Counted from the stretch's first letter, positions 7,988-16,417 are shown. The stretch is 36,065 nucleotides of DNA from DATATV01 sp035551355 (GCA_035551355.1 DASZNF010000138.1:1-36065); one strand, 5' to 3'. Notes: a model not told the origin generated them from the letters alone. Numbers and translations are program-made.

Positions 7988-9172
7988 ATGAAGCTCACCG
8001 GGTTGCTCAGCCGCACGCAGCGGGAACTGCCTGGGACGACGGGCGTCGCCCGGGTGGACCGGCGCACCGGAGACCTGCTCAAGCGGGTCGAGCCCGGTGA
8101 CGTGGTGGTGCTCAACCAGCTCGATCTGGACCGGCGCACCGCCGACGAGCTGGTGACCGCCGGGGTGGCCGCGGTGGTCAACGCGGTGCCCTCCATCTCC
8201 GGCCGGTTCCCCAATCTGGGGCCGGAAGTGCTGGTCAACGCGGGTATCCCGCTGATCGACGACGTCGGCCTCGACGTGCTGCAGACCATCAAGGACGGTA
8301 CCCGGCTGCGGGTGCACGAGGGCGTGGTCTACGCCGGTGAGCGCGAACTGGCCAGCGGCACCCGGCAGACCCCGGAGTCGGTCGCGGATCTGATGATCGA
8401 GGCCAAGGCCGGGATGTCGGCGCAGCTGGAGGCGTTCTCCGCGAACACCATCGAGTTCCTGCGCCGGGAGCGCACGCTGATCCTGGACGGGGTCGGTGTG
8501 CCCACGCTGTACGTGCCGATGAAGGACCGGGAAGTGCTGGTGGTCGCGCCCGGGCACGGCCACGTGGAGCAGCTGCGCAAGCTCAAGCGCTACATCCGGG
8601 AGCACCGGCCGGTGCTGATCGGGGTGGACGGGGGCGCGGACGCGCTGCGGCAGGCCGGCTACGACCCGCGGATCATCGTGGCCGACCCGGACACGCTGTC
8701 CACCGACACCCTGCAGTCCGGCGCCGAGGTGGTCGTCCCGGCGCACGCCGACGGGCATGCCCCCGGCCTGGAGCGCATCCAGGACATCGGGGTCGGCGCG
8801 GTCACCTTCCCGGCCTCGGGCAACAGCGAGGACCTGGCCCTGCTGCTGGCCGAGTCGCACGGCGCGGTGCTGGTGGTCACGGTGGGCTTCCAGGCCACCC
8901 TGGCCGAATTCCTGGACCGCGGCCGGTCCGGTTCCAATCCGTCCACCTTCCTGACCCGCCTCAAGCTGGGCGACAAGCTGGTGGACAGCAAGGCCGTGGC
9001 CACGCTGCACCGGTCCCGGGTGCCCTTCGGCGCGATGCTGCTGCTGGTGCTGGCCGTGCTGCTGGCCGTGGTGGTCGCGTTGACCGTGTCCGATATCGGC
9101 GGCGTCTACCTGGACTGGATGGTCAACTCCTGGCACCACGTCGTCACCTGGGTTGAGGGGCTGTTCTCGTGA
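7988..9172 (+). CDS. steA: Cell-separation protein SteA (Rv1697-like)
   Basis: A 394-residue protein matching the Rv1697/SteA family. The middle part (about 185-330) resembles a thiamin-pyrophosphokinase-type fold, with GVDGGADALRQAGYDPRIIVADPD as its landmark stretch; the soluble part runs to about 345. One membrane helix (FGAMLLLVLAVLLAVVVALTV region, about 345-368) and a short outer tail follow. SteA and SteB were described in Corynebacterium glutamicum as acting with the RipC-FtsEX cell-separation pathway. The start ATG 7988 has no obvious ribosome site in the 98-base gap after recN. The stop overlaps the next gene as GTGA (9169), consistent with co-translation of membrane partners. Confidence 0.88.
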   Translation: MKLTGLLSRTQRELPGTTGVARVDRRTGDLLKRVEPGDVVVLNQLDLDRRTADELVTAGVAAVVNAVPSISGRFPNLGPEVLVNAGIPLIDDVGLDVLQTIKDGTRLRVHEGVVYAGERELASGTRQTPESVADLMIEAKAGMSAQLEAFSANTIEFLRRERTLILDGVGVPTLYVPMKDREVLVVAPGHGHVEQLRKLKRYIREHRPVLIGVDGGADALRQAGYDPRIIVADPDTLSTDTLQSGAEVVVPAHADGHAPGLERIQDIGVGAVTFPASGNSEDLALLLAESHGAVLVVTVGFQATLAEFLDRGRSGSNPSTFLTRLKLGDKLVDSKAVATLHRSRVPFGAMLLLVLAVLLAVVVALTVSDIGGVYLDWMVNSWHHVVTWVEGLFS

Positions 9173-10113
9173 TTTCCCTGCGCTACCACGTCATTTCCAT
9201 CGGTTCGGTGTTCCTGGCGCTGGCCCTGGGCGTCGTGCTCGGCTCGACCACGCTGTCGGACTCGCTGCTGTCGGGCCTGTCCGGTCAGCGTGACCAACTG
9301 GGCAGCCAGGTCAGCGATCTGCAGGGGCAGCGCAACGCGCTCAACCAGCAGCTGTCGGCCGCGGGCGGGTTCGCCACCGGGGTCGGCCCGCTGGCCGTGC
9401 GGGGCGCGCTGGCCCAGCGGCCGGTGGTGATCGTCAGCACGCCCGACGCCAGCCAGACCGACGAGGCCGCGCTGTCCTCGCTGCTGACCGCGGCCGGCGC
9501 CACGGTCACCGGCCAGGTGCAGCTGACCGACGCGTTCTCCGATCCGAACCGGGCCGACCAGCTCACCTCGCTGGTCACCCAGCTGATCCCGGCCGGCGCC
9601 CAGCTGCCGGTTGCCTCCGACCCCGGCACGCTGGCCGGCGGGCTGTTCGGCGCGTTGCTGCTGCTGAACAAGAGCGACAACAAGCCGCAGGCCACCCCGG
9701 ACGAGCGGGCCTCGGCGCTGTCCGGTTTGGCCGCTGGCGGGTTCGTGAAGGCCAGCGCGCAGCCGCTGAACCCGGCCCAGCTGGCCATCGTGCTCACCGG
9801 CGGGCCGGAGTCCGGCGGTTCGGCCGGGGACCGGGCGGCCATGCTGGCCCGGTTCGCCACTCAGTTGCAGAAGTCCGGTGCCGGCACGGTTTTGGCTGGT
9901 GGCACCGGTTCGGCCTCGGGCACCGGGCCGATCGGCGTGGTGCGCAGCGATTCCTCGGCCGATTCGATTCTGTCCACCGTGGACGACGCGGACACCGCGG
10001 CCGGCCGGGTGGTGACCGTGCTGGCTCTGCAGGAACAGCTGAATGGCAAGGCGGGCGCGTACGGCACCGCGGGCAACGCGACCGCGCCGCTGCCTGCGAC
10101 TCCGAACAGTTAA
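9169..10113 (+). CDS. steB: SteB/MctB family protein (Rv1698-like)
   Basis: A 314-residue membrane-anchored protein. One N-terminal helix (about 5-28, ISIGSVFLALALGVVLGSTT) is followed by a short coiled coil (about 40-62, GQRDQLGSQVSDLQGQRNAL) and a large Ala/Gly/Ser-rich domain outside the membrane. The family is named two ways: MctB, for copper transport in M. tuberculosis (Rv1698), and SteB, the partner of SteA. The GTGA overlap with steA favours the cell-separation role here. The C-terminal end is low-complexity (TAPLPATPNS). Confidence 0.85.
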   Translation: MISLRYHVISIGSVFLALALGVVLGSTTLSDSLLSGLSGQRDQLGSQVSDLQGQRNALNQQLSAAGGFATGVGPLAVRGALAQRPVVIVSTPDASQTDEAALSSLLTAAGATVTGQVQLTDAFSDPNRADQLTSLVTQLIPAGAQLPVASDPGTLAGGLFGALLLLNKSDNKPQATPDERASALSGLAAGGFVKASAQPLNPAQLAIVLTGGPESGGSAGDRAAMLARFATQLQKSGAGTVLAGGTGSASGTGPIGVVRSDSSADSILSTVDDADTAAGRVVTVLALQEQLNGKAGAYGTAGNATAPLPATPNS

Positions 10114-10164
10114 ACCCTTGAGTTAACAAGCAGAACCCGTTTCCCGTCTTTACCCGGCAGGCCC

Positions 10165-10186
10165 GATCAGCCCACAATTGCTGATC
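10165..10186. promoter_or_regulatory. Inverted repeat GATCAGC-N8-GCTGATC
   Basis: Perfect 7-bp arms GATCAGC (10165-10171) and GCTGATC (10180-10186) flank an 8-base AT-richer spacer, 30 bases before the permease start. There is no U-tract, so an operator is more likely than a terminator. A related repeat with the same arms occurs before xerD (15450-15472). Confidence 0.5.
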
Positions 10187-10215
10187 TGTCGGCTCTGGGA
10201 ACGGGAGGCCGCACG

Positions 10216-11694
10216 ATGGCCGCTTCACCTCCGACCGCGGCGACCGCCGCGCAACCAGCCCTGCCCGGCCTGACCCGCACCCTGTCGGTGTGGCAGGCCG
10301 TCGGCGTCTCGGTCGGCCTGATGGCGCCGAGCATGGCCGCGAACATCAACCCCCAGGCCAGCGAGCAAACCGTCGGCCGGGCCGTGCCACTGGCGTTCCT
10401 GCTCGCGGCGGTCGGCGTGCTGCTGGTCTGCTACGTGTTCGTCCGGCTGTGCCAGTACTTCCGCCACGCCGGTTCGGTGTACGCGTTCGTCGGCGCGACG
10501 CTGGGCGCGCGCACCGGAGTGATCGCCGGCTGGGGCCTGTTGGGCACCTACACCTTCTACGGCGTCACCACCTCCTCGGTGGTCGGCTTATTCGGCACCA
10601 ACTTCCTCAAATCCGTTGGTATCTGGCCGAATCCGCCGGGATGGGCGCCGTTCACGTTCACCGCGGTGGTGCTCGTGCTGACCTGGCTGCTGACCGTGAT
10701 GCCGGCCCGACGCGGCACCAACACGCTGCTCACCGTCGAGGGCCTGACCATCGCGCTGATCCTGATCGTGTCGGTGGTTGTGTTGGTACGCCTGGTTTCC
10801 GGGAACACCCCGGCCGGACAACACTTCACCCTCAACGTGTTCACCGTGCCCGCCGGCACGTCCACCTCGGCGGTGTTTCTCGGTGTGGTGTTCGGTTTTC
10901 TGAGTTTCGCCGGGTTCGAGGCGGCGTCCACGCTCGGTGAGGAGGCGGCCAATCCGAATCGCGACATCCCGAGGGCGATTCTGGGCACCGCGATCTTCGG
11001 CGGCGTGTTCTTCGTGGTGGTGACCGCGGTGGAGATGATGGGCTTTGGCACGAATTCCGCTGGCACGTCGGCGTTCGGCAGTTCTTCGTCGCTGCTGGGC
11101 GATCTGGGTTCACGGTATGTGGCCCCGTGGATCGGCGACGCGATCACGCTGGGCGCCACGGTGTCCGCGTTCGGCTGCTGCCTGGCCTGTGTGGTCGGCG
11201 GGGCGCGGCTGCTGTTCGGGTTGTCCCGGGACGCGTTCGGCGACAAGGGCGTTGGCAAGGCATCCCGGTTCGGTACGCCGGGCAATGCCGGTCTCGCGGT
11301 GGCCGGGGTGATGGCGGTGATCATCGCCGGATCCATCATCCTGTTCCACGCCACCGCCGAGGACACGTTCACCTGGGGTGGCACCATCGGCACGCTGATC
11401 CTGCTGGTGGTCTACATCCTGGCCACCCTGGGTTGCATCGGGCTGGTGTTCGTGCGGCGCAAGCTGCCGGTGGCCCGCTGGCAGGTGGTGATTCCGCTGG
11501 CCGCGCTGGTGGTGCTCGGCTACACCCTGTATCGCAACGTGATTCCCTATCCGACCGGCGCCGCGCGCTGGTTCCCGGTGGCCTCCGGCGGCTGGCTGCT
11601 GCTGGCCATCCTGGCCGTGGTGTGCGCACCCGGGGTGGCCCGGCGGCTGGGCCGGAACCTGGCCGAATCCGAGGGCATCCGGCTGGAGAAATAG
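10216..11694 (+). CDS. APC-family amino-acid permease
   Basis: A 492-residue integral membrane protein with about 12-13 hydrophobic helices. The N-terminal signature (LSVWQAVGVSVGLMAPSMA) is typical of amino acid-polyamine-organocation transporters. The loop FAGFEAASTLGEEAANPNRDIPRA between middle helices is a hallmark of this superfamily. The substrate cannot be read from sequence. The ATG is preceded by GGGAGG (10203-10208). The gene stands alone between steB and pyrG, which are neighbours in mycobacteria, so it is an insertion into a conserved block. It is probably controlled by the inverted repeat at 10165-10186. Confidence 0.9.
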   Translation: MAASPPTAATAAQPALPGLTRTLSVWQAVGVSVGLMAPSMAANINPQASEQTVGRAVPLAFLLAAVGVLLVCYVFVRLCQYFRHAGSVYAFVGATLGARTGVIAGWGLLGTYTFYGVTTSSVVGLFGTNFLKSVGIWPNPPGWAPFTFTAVVLVLTWLLTVMPARRGTNTLLTVEGLTIALILIVSVVVLVRLVSGNTPAGQHFTLNVFTVPAGTSTSAVFLGVVFGFLSFAGFEAASTLGEEAANPNRDIPRAILGTAIFGGVFFVVVTAVEMMGFGTNSAGTSAFGSSSSLLGDLGSRYVAPWIGDAITLGATVSAFGCCLACVVGGARLLFGLSRDAFGDKGVGKASRFGTPGNAGLAVAGVMAVIIAGSIILFHATAEDTFTWGGTIGTLILLVVYILATLGCIGLVFVRRKLPVARWQVVIPLAALVVLGYTLYRNVIPYPTGAARWFPVASGGWLLLAILAVVCAPGVARRLGRNLAESEGIRLEK

Positions 11695-11714
11695 CGACCT
11701 GGAGAAATAGCGAC
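11683..11714 (+). repeat. Exact 16-bp tandem duplication across a stop codon
   Basis: The unit CTGGAGAAATAGCGAC occurs at 11683-11698 and again at 11699-11714 without mismatch. The first copy contains the permease's TAG stop (11692-11694). The second places another in-phase-looking GAGAAATAG directly after it. It looks like a recent slippage or repair duplication. Confidence 0.9.
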
Positions 11715-11756
11715 GGGCCCCCGGTCGTCGAGGGGGAGGTTACGACCGGGGGCCCG
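11714..11756. terminator. Perfect 15-bp hairpin after the permease gene
   Basis: CGGGCCCCCGGTCGT (11714-11728) pairs exactly with ACGACCGGGGGCCCG (11742-11756) around a 13-base G-rich loop. No T-run follows on either strand. In high-GC actinomycetes such U-less hairpins at gene ends are commonly read as terminators or mRNA-end protectors. Confidence 0.75.
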
Positions 11757-12017
11757 CTAGCCCGGCCGGCGGTTGGGGGACCAGCCAGGGGCGCCGCGGC
11801 GCCTTCGCTGAGCATACTCGCTCCGTAGTCGCTTGGCACGCCTGTGTAATGGTCGGTCTGTAAACACTTGGCGTCGACACGCCGGTGCGGGTGCGCGCCG
11901 TCGGGCTGACCGGCGGGGACGTGCTACGGTGAAATCCCGTGGATGTAAAGGCCGATTCCGGCTTCGGGCCATTCCGGCTTCGGGCCCGGGTCGGCCACGA
12001 ACACGGGAGCCTCGCTG
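11757..12017 (+). other. Intergenic region and pyrG 5' leader
   Basis: No gene is supported in the 323 bases between the permease and pyrG. The first half holds a GGCGCCGCGGCGCC self-complementary stretch (about 11789-11802) and AT-richer sequence (about 11810-11870). A TACGGT hexamer at 11925-11930 is a possible -10 element, giving a leader of about 80 nt. That leader contains two exact 16-bp repeats (11955-11986) and ends with GGGAG (12005-12009) before GTG 12018. The -35 region is not convincing. Confidence 0.5.
11955..11986 (+). repeat. Exact 16-bp tandem repeat in the pyrG leader
   Basis: ATTCCGGCTTCGGGCC is present twice back to back (11955-11970 and 11971-11986). CGGGCC at the end of copy one can pair with GGCCCG just after copy two, giving a small hairpin upstream of the ribosome site. 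A role in attenuation is possible but unsupported beyond position. Confidence 0.85.
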
Positions 12018-13724
12018 GTGCTTCAGGCACGGATGACCAAGCACGTATTCGTCACCGGGGGCGTCGCCTCCTCGCTCGGCAAGGGGCTCACCGCCTCCAG
12101 CCTGGGCCAACTGCTGACCGCGCGGGGCCTGCGGGTCACCATGCAGAAGCTGGACCCCTACCTCAACGTCGATCCCGGCACCATGAATCCGTTCCAGCAC
12201 GGTGAGGTTTTCGTCACCGAGGATGGCGCGGAGACCGATCTGGACATCGGGCACTACGAGCGGTTCCTGGACCGCGACCTGTCCGGCACCGCCAACGTGA
12301 CCACCGGTCAGGTGTACTCCGAGGTGATCGCCAAGGAGCGGCGCGGCGAGTACCTGGGCGACACCGTCCAGGTGATCCCGCACATCACCGACGAGATCAA
12401 GCGGCGCATCGTGGCCATGGCCGAGCCGGAGGTCGCCGGCGGCGGCCGGCCGGACGTGGTGATCACCGAGGTCGGTGGCACCGTCGGAGACATCGAGTCG
12501 TTGCCGTTCCTGGAGGCCTGCCGCCAGGTGCGGCACGATCTCGGCCGGGACAACTGTTTCTTCCTGCACGTGTCCCTGGTGCCCTACCTGGCGCCCTCGG
12601 GCGAGCTGAAGACCAAGCCGACCCAGCACTCGGTGGCCGCGCTGCGCAACATCGGCATCCAGCCCGACGCCATCGTGTGCCGGGCCGACCGGGAGATCCC
12701 GGAGGGTCTCAAGCGCAAGATCGCGCTGATGTGCGATGTGGACACCGACGCGGTCATCGCCTGCCCGGACGCGCCGTCCATCTACGACATCCCCAAGGTG
12801 CTGCACTCCGAGGCGCTGGACGCCTACGTGGTGCGCCGGCTGGATCTGCCGTTCCGGGACGTCGACTGGACGATCTGGGGCGACCTGCTTGAGCGGGTGC
12901 ACAACCCGGCCGAGACGGTGCGCATCGCGCTGGTCGGCAAGTACATCGACCTGCCCGACGCCTATCTGTCGGTGACCGAGGCGCTGCGCGCGGGCGGCTT
13001 CGCCCACCGGGCCAAGGTGGCTGTGGTGTGGGTGGCCTCGGACCTGTGCGAGACCGAGGCCGGCGCGGCCCGCGAACTGTCCGGTGTCGACGGTGTGCTG
13101 ATCCCCGGCGGGTTCGGGGTGCGCGGCATCGAGGGCAAGATCGGCGCGATCCGCTGGGCCCGCACCCACCAGGTGCCGATCCTGGGTCTGTGCCTGGGCC
13201 TGCAGTGCATGGTGGTCGAGGTGGCCCGGGATCTGGCCGGCATCGCCGGCGCGAACTCCAGCGAGTTCGACGAGCAGACCACGAATCCCGTCATCTCCAC
13301 CATGGCCGATCAGGAGGACGTGATCGCCGGCGAGCGGGACATGGGCGGCACCATGCGGCTGGGCGCCTACCCGGCACTGCTGGAGAGCGGCTCCATCGTG
13401 GCCCGCGCCTACGGCGACGTGCAGGTGTCCGAGCGGCACCGGCACCGTTACGAGGTGAACAACGCCTACCGCGACCGGCTGGCCAAGGCCGGCCTGGTGT
13501 TCTCCGGCACCTCGCCGGACGGGCGGCTGGTGGAGTTCGTCGAGCTGACCCCGGAGGCGCACCCGTTCTACGTGGCCACCCAGGCCCACCCGGAGCTCAA
13601 GAGCCGGCCCACCCGGCCGCATCCGCTGTTCGCCGCGTTCGTGGGCGCCGCACTCGACTACCGGGCCGCCGAGCGGCTGCCGGTGGAGCTGCCCGAGGCC
13701 GCGTCCGTCAACGTGGGGGCCTGA
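12018..13724 (+). CDS. pyrG: CTP synthase
   Basis: A 568-residue CTP synthase converting UTP to CTP with glutamine nitrogen. The N-terminal synthetase domain opens with HVFVTGGVASSLGKG and QKLDPYLNVDPGTMNPFQHGE. The C-terminal class-I glutaminase has GLCLGLQ with nucleophile C392 and the HPELKSRPTRPHPLF segment near the end. GTG 12018 is favoured over ATG 12033 because GGGAG lies eight bases upstream of it. It is directly followed by the Nudix gene with no gap, so the two form one transcript. Confidence 0.97.
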   Translation: MLQARMTKHVFVTGGVASSLGKGLTASSLGQLLTARGLRVTMQKLDPYLNVDPGTMNPFQHGEVFVTEDGAETDLDIGHYERFLDRDLSGTANVTTGQVYSEVIAKERRGEYLGDTVQVIPHITDEIKRRIVAMAEPEVAGGGRPDVVITEVGGTVGDIESLPFLEACRQVRHDLGRDNCFFLHVSLVPYLAPSGELKTKPTQHSVAALRNIGIQPDAIVCRADREIPEGLKRKIALMCDVDTDAVIACPDAPSIYDIPKVLHSEALDAYVVRRLDLPFRDVDWTIWGDLLERVHNPAETVRIALVGKYIDLPDAYLSVTEALRAGGFAHRAKVAVVWVASDLCETEAGAARELSGVDGVLIPGGFGVRGIEGKIGAIRWARTHQVPILGLCLGLQCMVVEVARDLAGIAGANSSEFDEQTTNPVISTMADQEDVIAGERDMGGTMRLGAYPALLESGSIVARAYGDVQVSERHRHRYEVNNAYRDRLAKAGLVFSGTSPDGRLVEFVELTPEAHPFYVATQAHPELKSRPTRPHPLFAAFVGAALDYRAAERLPVELPEAASVNVGA

Positions 13725-14354
13725 ATGTCCGAGGAGAACGGCCGGCACGACTTCGAGGTCGTGTCCAGCGAGGACGTGTACAAGGGCGCGATCCTGGCCC
13801 TGCGGGCCGACCGGCTGACGATGCCGGGCGGCGGGGTGGCCACCCGGGAGGTGGTCGAGCACTACGGCGCGGTGGCCATCGTGGCCATCGACGAGCGCGA
13901 CCAGGTGGTGCTCATCCACCAGTACCGGCATCCGCTGGGTAAGCGGCTGTGGGAACTGCCGGCCGGGCTGCTGGACAAGCCGGGTGAGTCCGCGGTGGAC
14001 ACCGCCCGCCGCGAGTTGGTCGAGGAGGTCGGGCTGACCGCCGCGGACTGGTCGGCACTGGTGGACGTGGCCAGCTCGCCCGGGTTCACCGACGAGGCGG
14101 TGCGGGTGTTCCTGGCCCGCGAGCTGACCGAGGTGCCCCGGGAGATCGAGCAGGGCAACGAGGAGACCGACCTGGAGATCCACCGGGTGCCGCTGGCCGA
14201 GGCGATGCGCATGGCCTTCGCCGGTGAACTGGTCAACGAGCAGGCCGTGGTGGGCGTGCTGGCCGCGCACGCGGTGCTGTCCGGAGTGGCCTCGGCCCGG
14301 CCCGCGGACGCGCCGTGGACCGACCGGCCCACCCGCTTCGCCGCCCGCCGCTGA
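13725..14354 (+). CDS. Nudix hydrolase, ADP-ribose pyrophosphatase type
   Basis: A 209-residue Nudix protein. The box reads GLLDKPGESAVDTARRELVE and then EVGL, with REL-x-EE-x-G intact; the one-residue-longer first spacer is also seen in the mycobacterial counterpart (Rv1700). The preceding WELPAG and following SPGFTDEAVRVFLAREL segments are typical of the ADP-ribose pyrophosphatase group, which removes free ADP-ribose. The ATG begins on the base after the pyrG stop. A hairpin with 7-bp arms (14377-14399) lies just downstream. Confidence 0.92.
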   Translation: MSEENGRHDFEVVSSEDVYKGAILALRADRLTMPGGGVATREVVEHYGAVAIVAIDERDQVVLIHQYRHPLGKRLWELPAGLLDKPGESAVDTARRELVEEVGLTAADWSALVDVASSPGFTDEAVRVFLARELTEVPREIEQGNEETDLEIHRVPLAEAMRMAFAGELVNEQAVVGVLAAHAVLSGVASARPADAPWTDRPTRFAARR

Positions 14355-14376
14355 CCGGATCATGCCCGGTTGGTTC

Positions 14377-14399
14377 CGGCGGTCGGAGGAATACCGCCG
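14377..14399 (+). terminator. Weak hairpin after pyrG-Nudix operon
   Basis: CGGCGGT (14377-14383) pairs with ACCGCCG (14393-14399) around nine bases and is followed by TTGAGGTGAAAA. The stem is short and the tail is not a clean U-run, so this is only a candidate end of the pyrG-Nudix transcript. The rest of the 154-base gap to the next gene shows no other gene. Confidence 0.4.
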
Positions 14400-14508
14400 T
14401 TGAGGTGAAAACACCGGTTCTCATGCGTAGGACCAGGTGAGAAACGGGCATTCTCCTTGTGCCAGGATGCTGGCTGCCAAGGCGCGGAATGCGACAGGAA
14501 AACAACAG

Positions 14509-15447
14509 ATGACAGTTCTCTGGGCCGACTACGTCGGCTATCCGGGTGGCGCGGGCCTGCAGTCCGCCGGGATAGCCGGCGTGGTGCGGTATGTAGGGAT
14601 CGGCGGCTCGTCCAAGCGGTTGACCGCCGCCGAGTACGCCGATCTGACCGGGCACGGAATCAAGGTGCTCGGCGTGGTGGAATCCACCACCACGGAGGCG
14701 GACAACGGCTACGGCGCGGGCGTTTCCGACGCCAAGGCGGCGTTGTCGGACATCGGGTCGCTCACCGGTGGAGCCGGGTTGGACCTGTTGTTCGCCACCA
14801 ATGACAAAACCACCTATGTCCAGGCCGATGTCGACTATGTGCGCGGCTTCGCCGACACGCTCGGCGTGACGAAAACCGGCGCCTACGGGTTCGCGAGTTT
14901 TCTCAGTGCGGTGCGCGCGGCCGGGGTGGCCACAGTGTTCTGGCAGGCGGGCGATCCGCCGTCCACCACCGGCACCGGCGACTTCGTGCATTTCTGGCAG
15001 CGGCAGGGCACCTCGGGCGACGCGACCGACGGCCCGGCCACGCCGACCCAGGTGACCGTGAACGGTGTCGCCTGCGACCTCGACAACCAACGTCTACCCT
15101 TACCCACCGGAGATGGCATGGGCATGTCCAACGGAGTGTTCGAGCGTGGCGTCAAGAACCACACGCTCCCACTCACCACGAACAGTGTCTCGATGGTGAT
15201 CAACCAGGCCTGGTTCTCGCTGCGGCCGGCCTGGGGTGATCTGGGCACCGTGCACATCGTGTTCGAGGGCGACTCGGCCAACGTCACCGGCGCGGAGACG
15301 GTCGACTCGATCGCCTCGAACAACCGTTACGAGCTGGTGGTGCCCGATGGCACCACCGGAGTCAATGTGGACTGGGTCAGCGAGACCCCGGCGTCCGGGG
15401 TGGACAACGTGGCCGTCGGCTGGTGCATCGAGTACACCGCCAAGTAG
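14509..15447 (+). CDS. DUF1906 (Rv2525c-like) glycoside-hydrolase-like protein
   Basis: A 312-residue protein from ATG 14509; the frame is open from 14437, but AGGAAA sits eight bases before 14509 and the domain starts at once. Residues 3-195 match the Rv2525c-like TIM-barrel family (DYVGYPGG, VVRYVGIGGSSKRLTAAEY, GIKVLGVVES, GAYGFASFL, FWQAGD). Residues about 205-312 form a separate beta-rich, Thr/Val-rich region (FERGVKNHTLPLTTNSVSMV onward). There is no signal peptide or twin-arginine motif, whereas mycobacterial Rv2525c is exported. Many residues are encoded with less GC-biased codons than in neighbours. It separates the Nudix gene from xerD, which adjoin in mycobacteria, so it is an insertion. 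Substrate and role are unknown. Confidence 0.75.
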   Translation: MTVLWADYVGYPGGAGLQSAGIAGVVRYVGIGGSSKRLTAAEYADLTGHGIKVLGVVESTTTEADNGYGAGVSDAKAALSDIGSLTGGAGLDLLFATNDKTTYVQADVDYVRGFADTLGVTKTGAYGFASFLSAVRAAGVATVFWQAGDPPSTTGTGDFVHFWQRQGTSGDATDGPATPTQVTVNGVACDLDNQRLPLPTGDGMGMSNGVFERGVKNHTLPLTTNSVSMVINQAWFSLRPAWGDLGTVHIVFEGDSANVTGAETVDSIASNNRYELVVPDGTTGVNVDWVSETPASGVDNVAVGWCIEYTAK

Positions 15448-15449
15448 CC

Positions 15450-15484
15450 GATCAGCGGTGCGATCGCTGATCAACGGTTAGGCT
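15450..15484 (+). promoter_or_regulatory. xerD promoter with inverted repeat operator
   Basis: GATCAGCG (15450-15457) and CGCTGATC (15465-15472) form perfect 8-bp arms around seven bases. TAGGCT (15479-15484) is a -10-like hexamer nine bases before the xerD ATG, which would make xerD leaderless; no ribosome site is visible. The repeat would then cover the -35 region. It also lies just after the DUF1906 stop, so a transcript-end hairpin is an alternative. Confidence 0.5.
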
Positions 15485-15493
15485 GCCGGCATC

Positions 15494-16417
15494 ATGGTCG
15501 GCGAACCTGCCCTGGACAGTGCGTTGCGCCGCTACCTCGACCACCTGGCCGTGGAGCGCGGCACCGCGCGCAACACGCTGGACTCCTACTCCCGCGACCT
15601 GCGCCGCTACTCGGTCTACCTGGACGGGTTGGGCGTGCGGGAACTGGCCGAGGTGACCGAGCCGCAGGTGACCGGGTTCGCCGCGGTGTTGCGGGAGCAG
15701 GGATTGGCCGCGTCCTCGGCGGCCCGGGCGGTGGTCGCGGTGCGCGGCCTGCACCGGTTCGCCCACCGGGAGGGCCTGACCTCCTCCGATCCGACCCGGC
15801 AGGTGCATCCGCCGCAGCTGCCCAAGCGGCTGCCCAAGGCGTTGCCGGTGGAAGACGTGTTGCGGCTGCTGGATTCGCCGGTGGGCGGCGAGCACGCGGA
15901 ACCGGCCGCGCTGCGCGATCAGGCGCTGCTGGAACTGCTGTACTCCACCGGCGCGCGCATCTCCGAGGCGGTCGGTCTGGACCTCGACGACGTGGACCGG
16001 ACCGACCGCACGGTGCTGCTGGACGGCAAGGGCGGCAAGCAGCGGCTGGTGCCCATCGGGCGGCCCGCGCTGTCGGCGCTGGAGGCCTACCTGGTGCGGG
16101 TGCGCCCGGCGCTGGCGGCCAAGGGCCGGGGCACGGCCGCGGTGTTCCTGAACCTGCGCGGCGGGCGGCTGTCCCGGCAGAGCGCCTGGCAGGTGCTCAA
16201 GACGACCGCGCAGCGGGCCGGGCTGACCGGGCCGGTGTCGCCGCACACGCTGCGCCACTCCTTCGCCACCCACCTGCTGGAGGGCGGCGCGGACGTGCGG
16301 GTGGTGCAGGAACTGCTCGGGCACGCCTCGGTGACCACGACCCAGGTGTACACGCTGGTCACCGTCAACACGCTGCGTGAGGTGTATGCGACCGCGCACC
16401 CGCGCGCCCTGGGCTGA
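15494..16417 (+). CDS. xerD: Tyrosine recombinase XerD
   Basis: A 307-residue chromosome-dimer-resolution recombinase. The N-terminal SAM-like domain (about 5-95) binds the core site. The catalytic set is complete: R155 (TGARISE), K179 (DGKGGKQR), H251 and R254 (HTLRHSFATHLL), H277 (GHASVTTTQ) and nucleophile Y286. The C-terminal tail (HPRALG) matches XerD of actinobacteria. Its position (Rv1701 in mycobacteria) supports XerD rather than a mobile-element integrase. Confidence 0.94.
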   Translation: MVGEPALDSALRRYLDHLAVERGTARNTLDSYSRDLRRYSVYLDGLGVRELAEVTEPQVTGFAAVLREQGLAASSAARAVVAVRGLHRFAHREGLTSSDPTRQVHPPQLPKRLPKALPVEDVLRLLDSPVGGEHAEPAALRDQALLELLYSTGARISEAVGLDLDDVDRTDRTVLLDGKGGKQRLVPIGRPALSALEAYLVRVRPALAAKGRGTAAVFLNLRGGRLSRQSAWQVLKTTAQRAGLTGPVSPHTLRHSFATHLLEGGADVRVVQELLGHASVTTTQVYTLVTVNTLREVYATAHPRALG

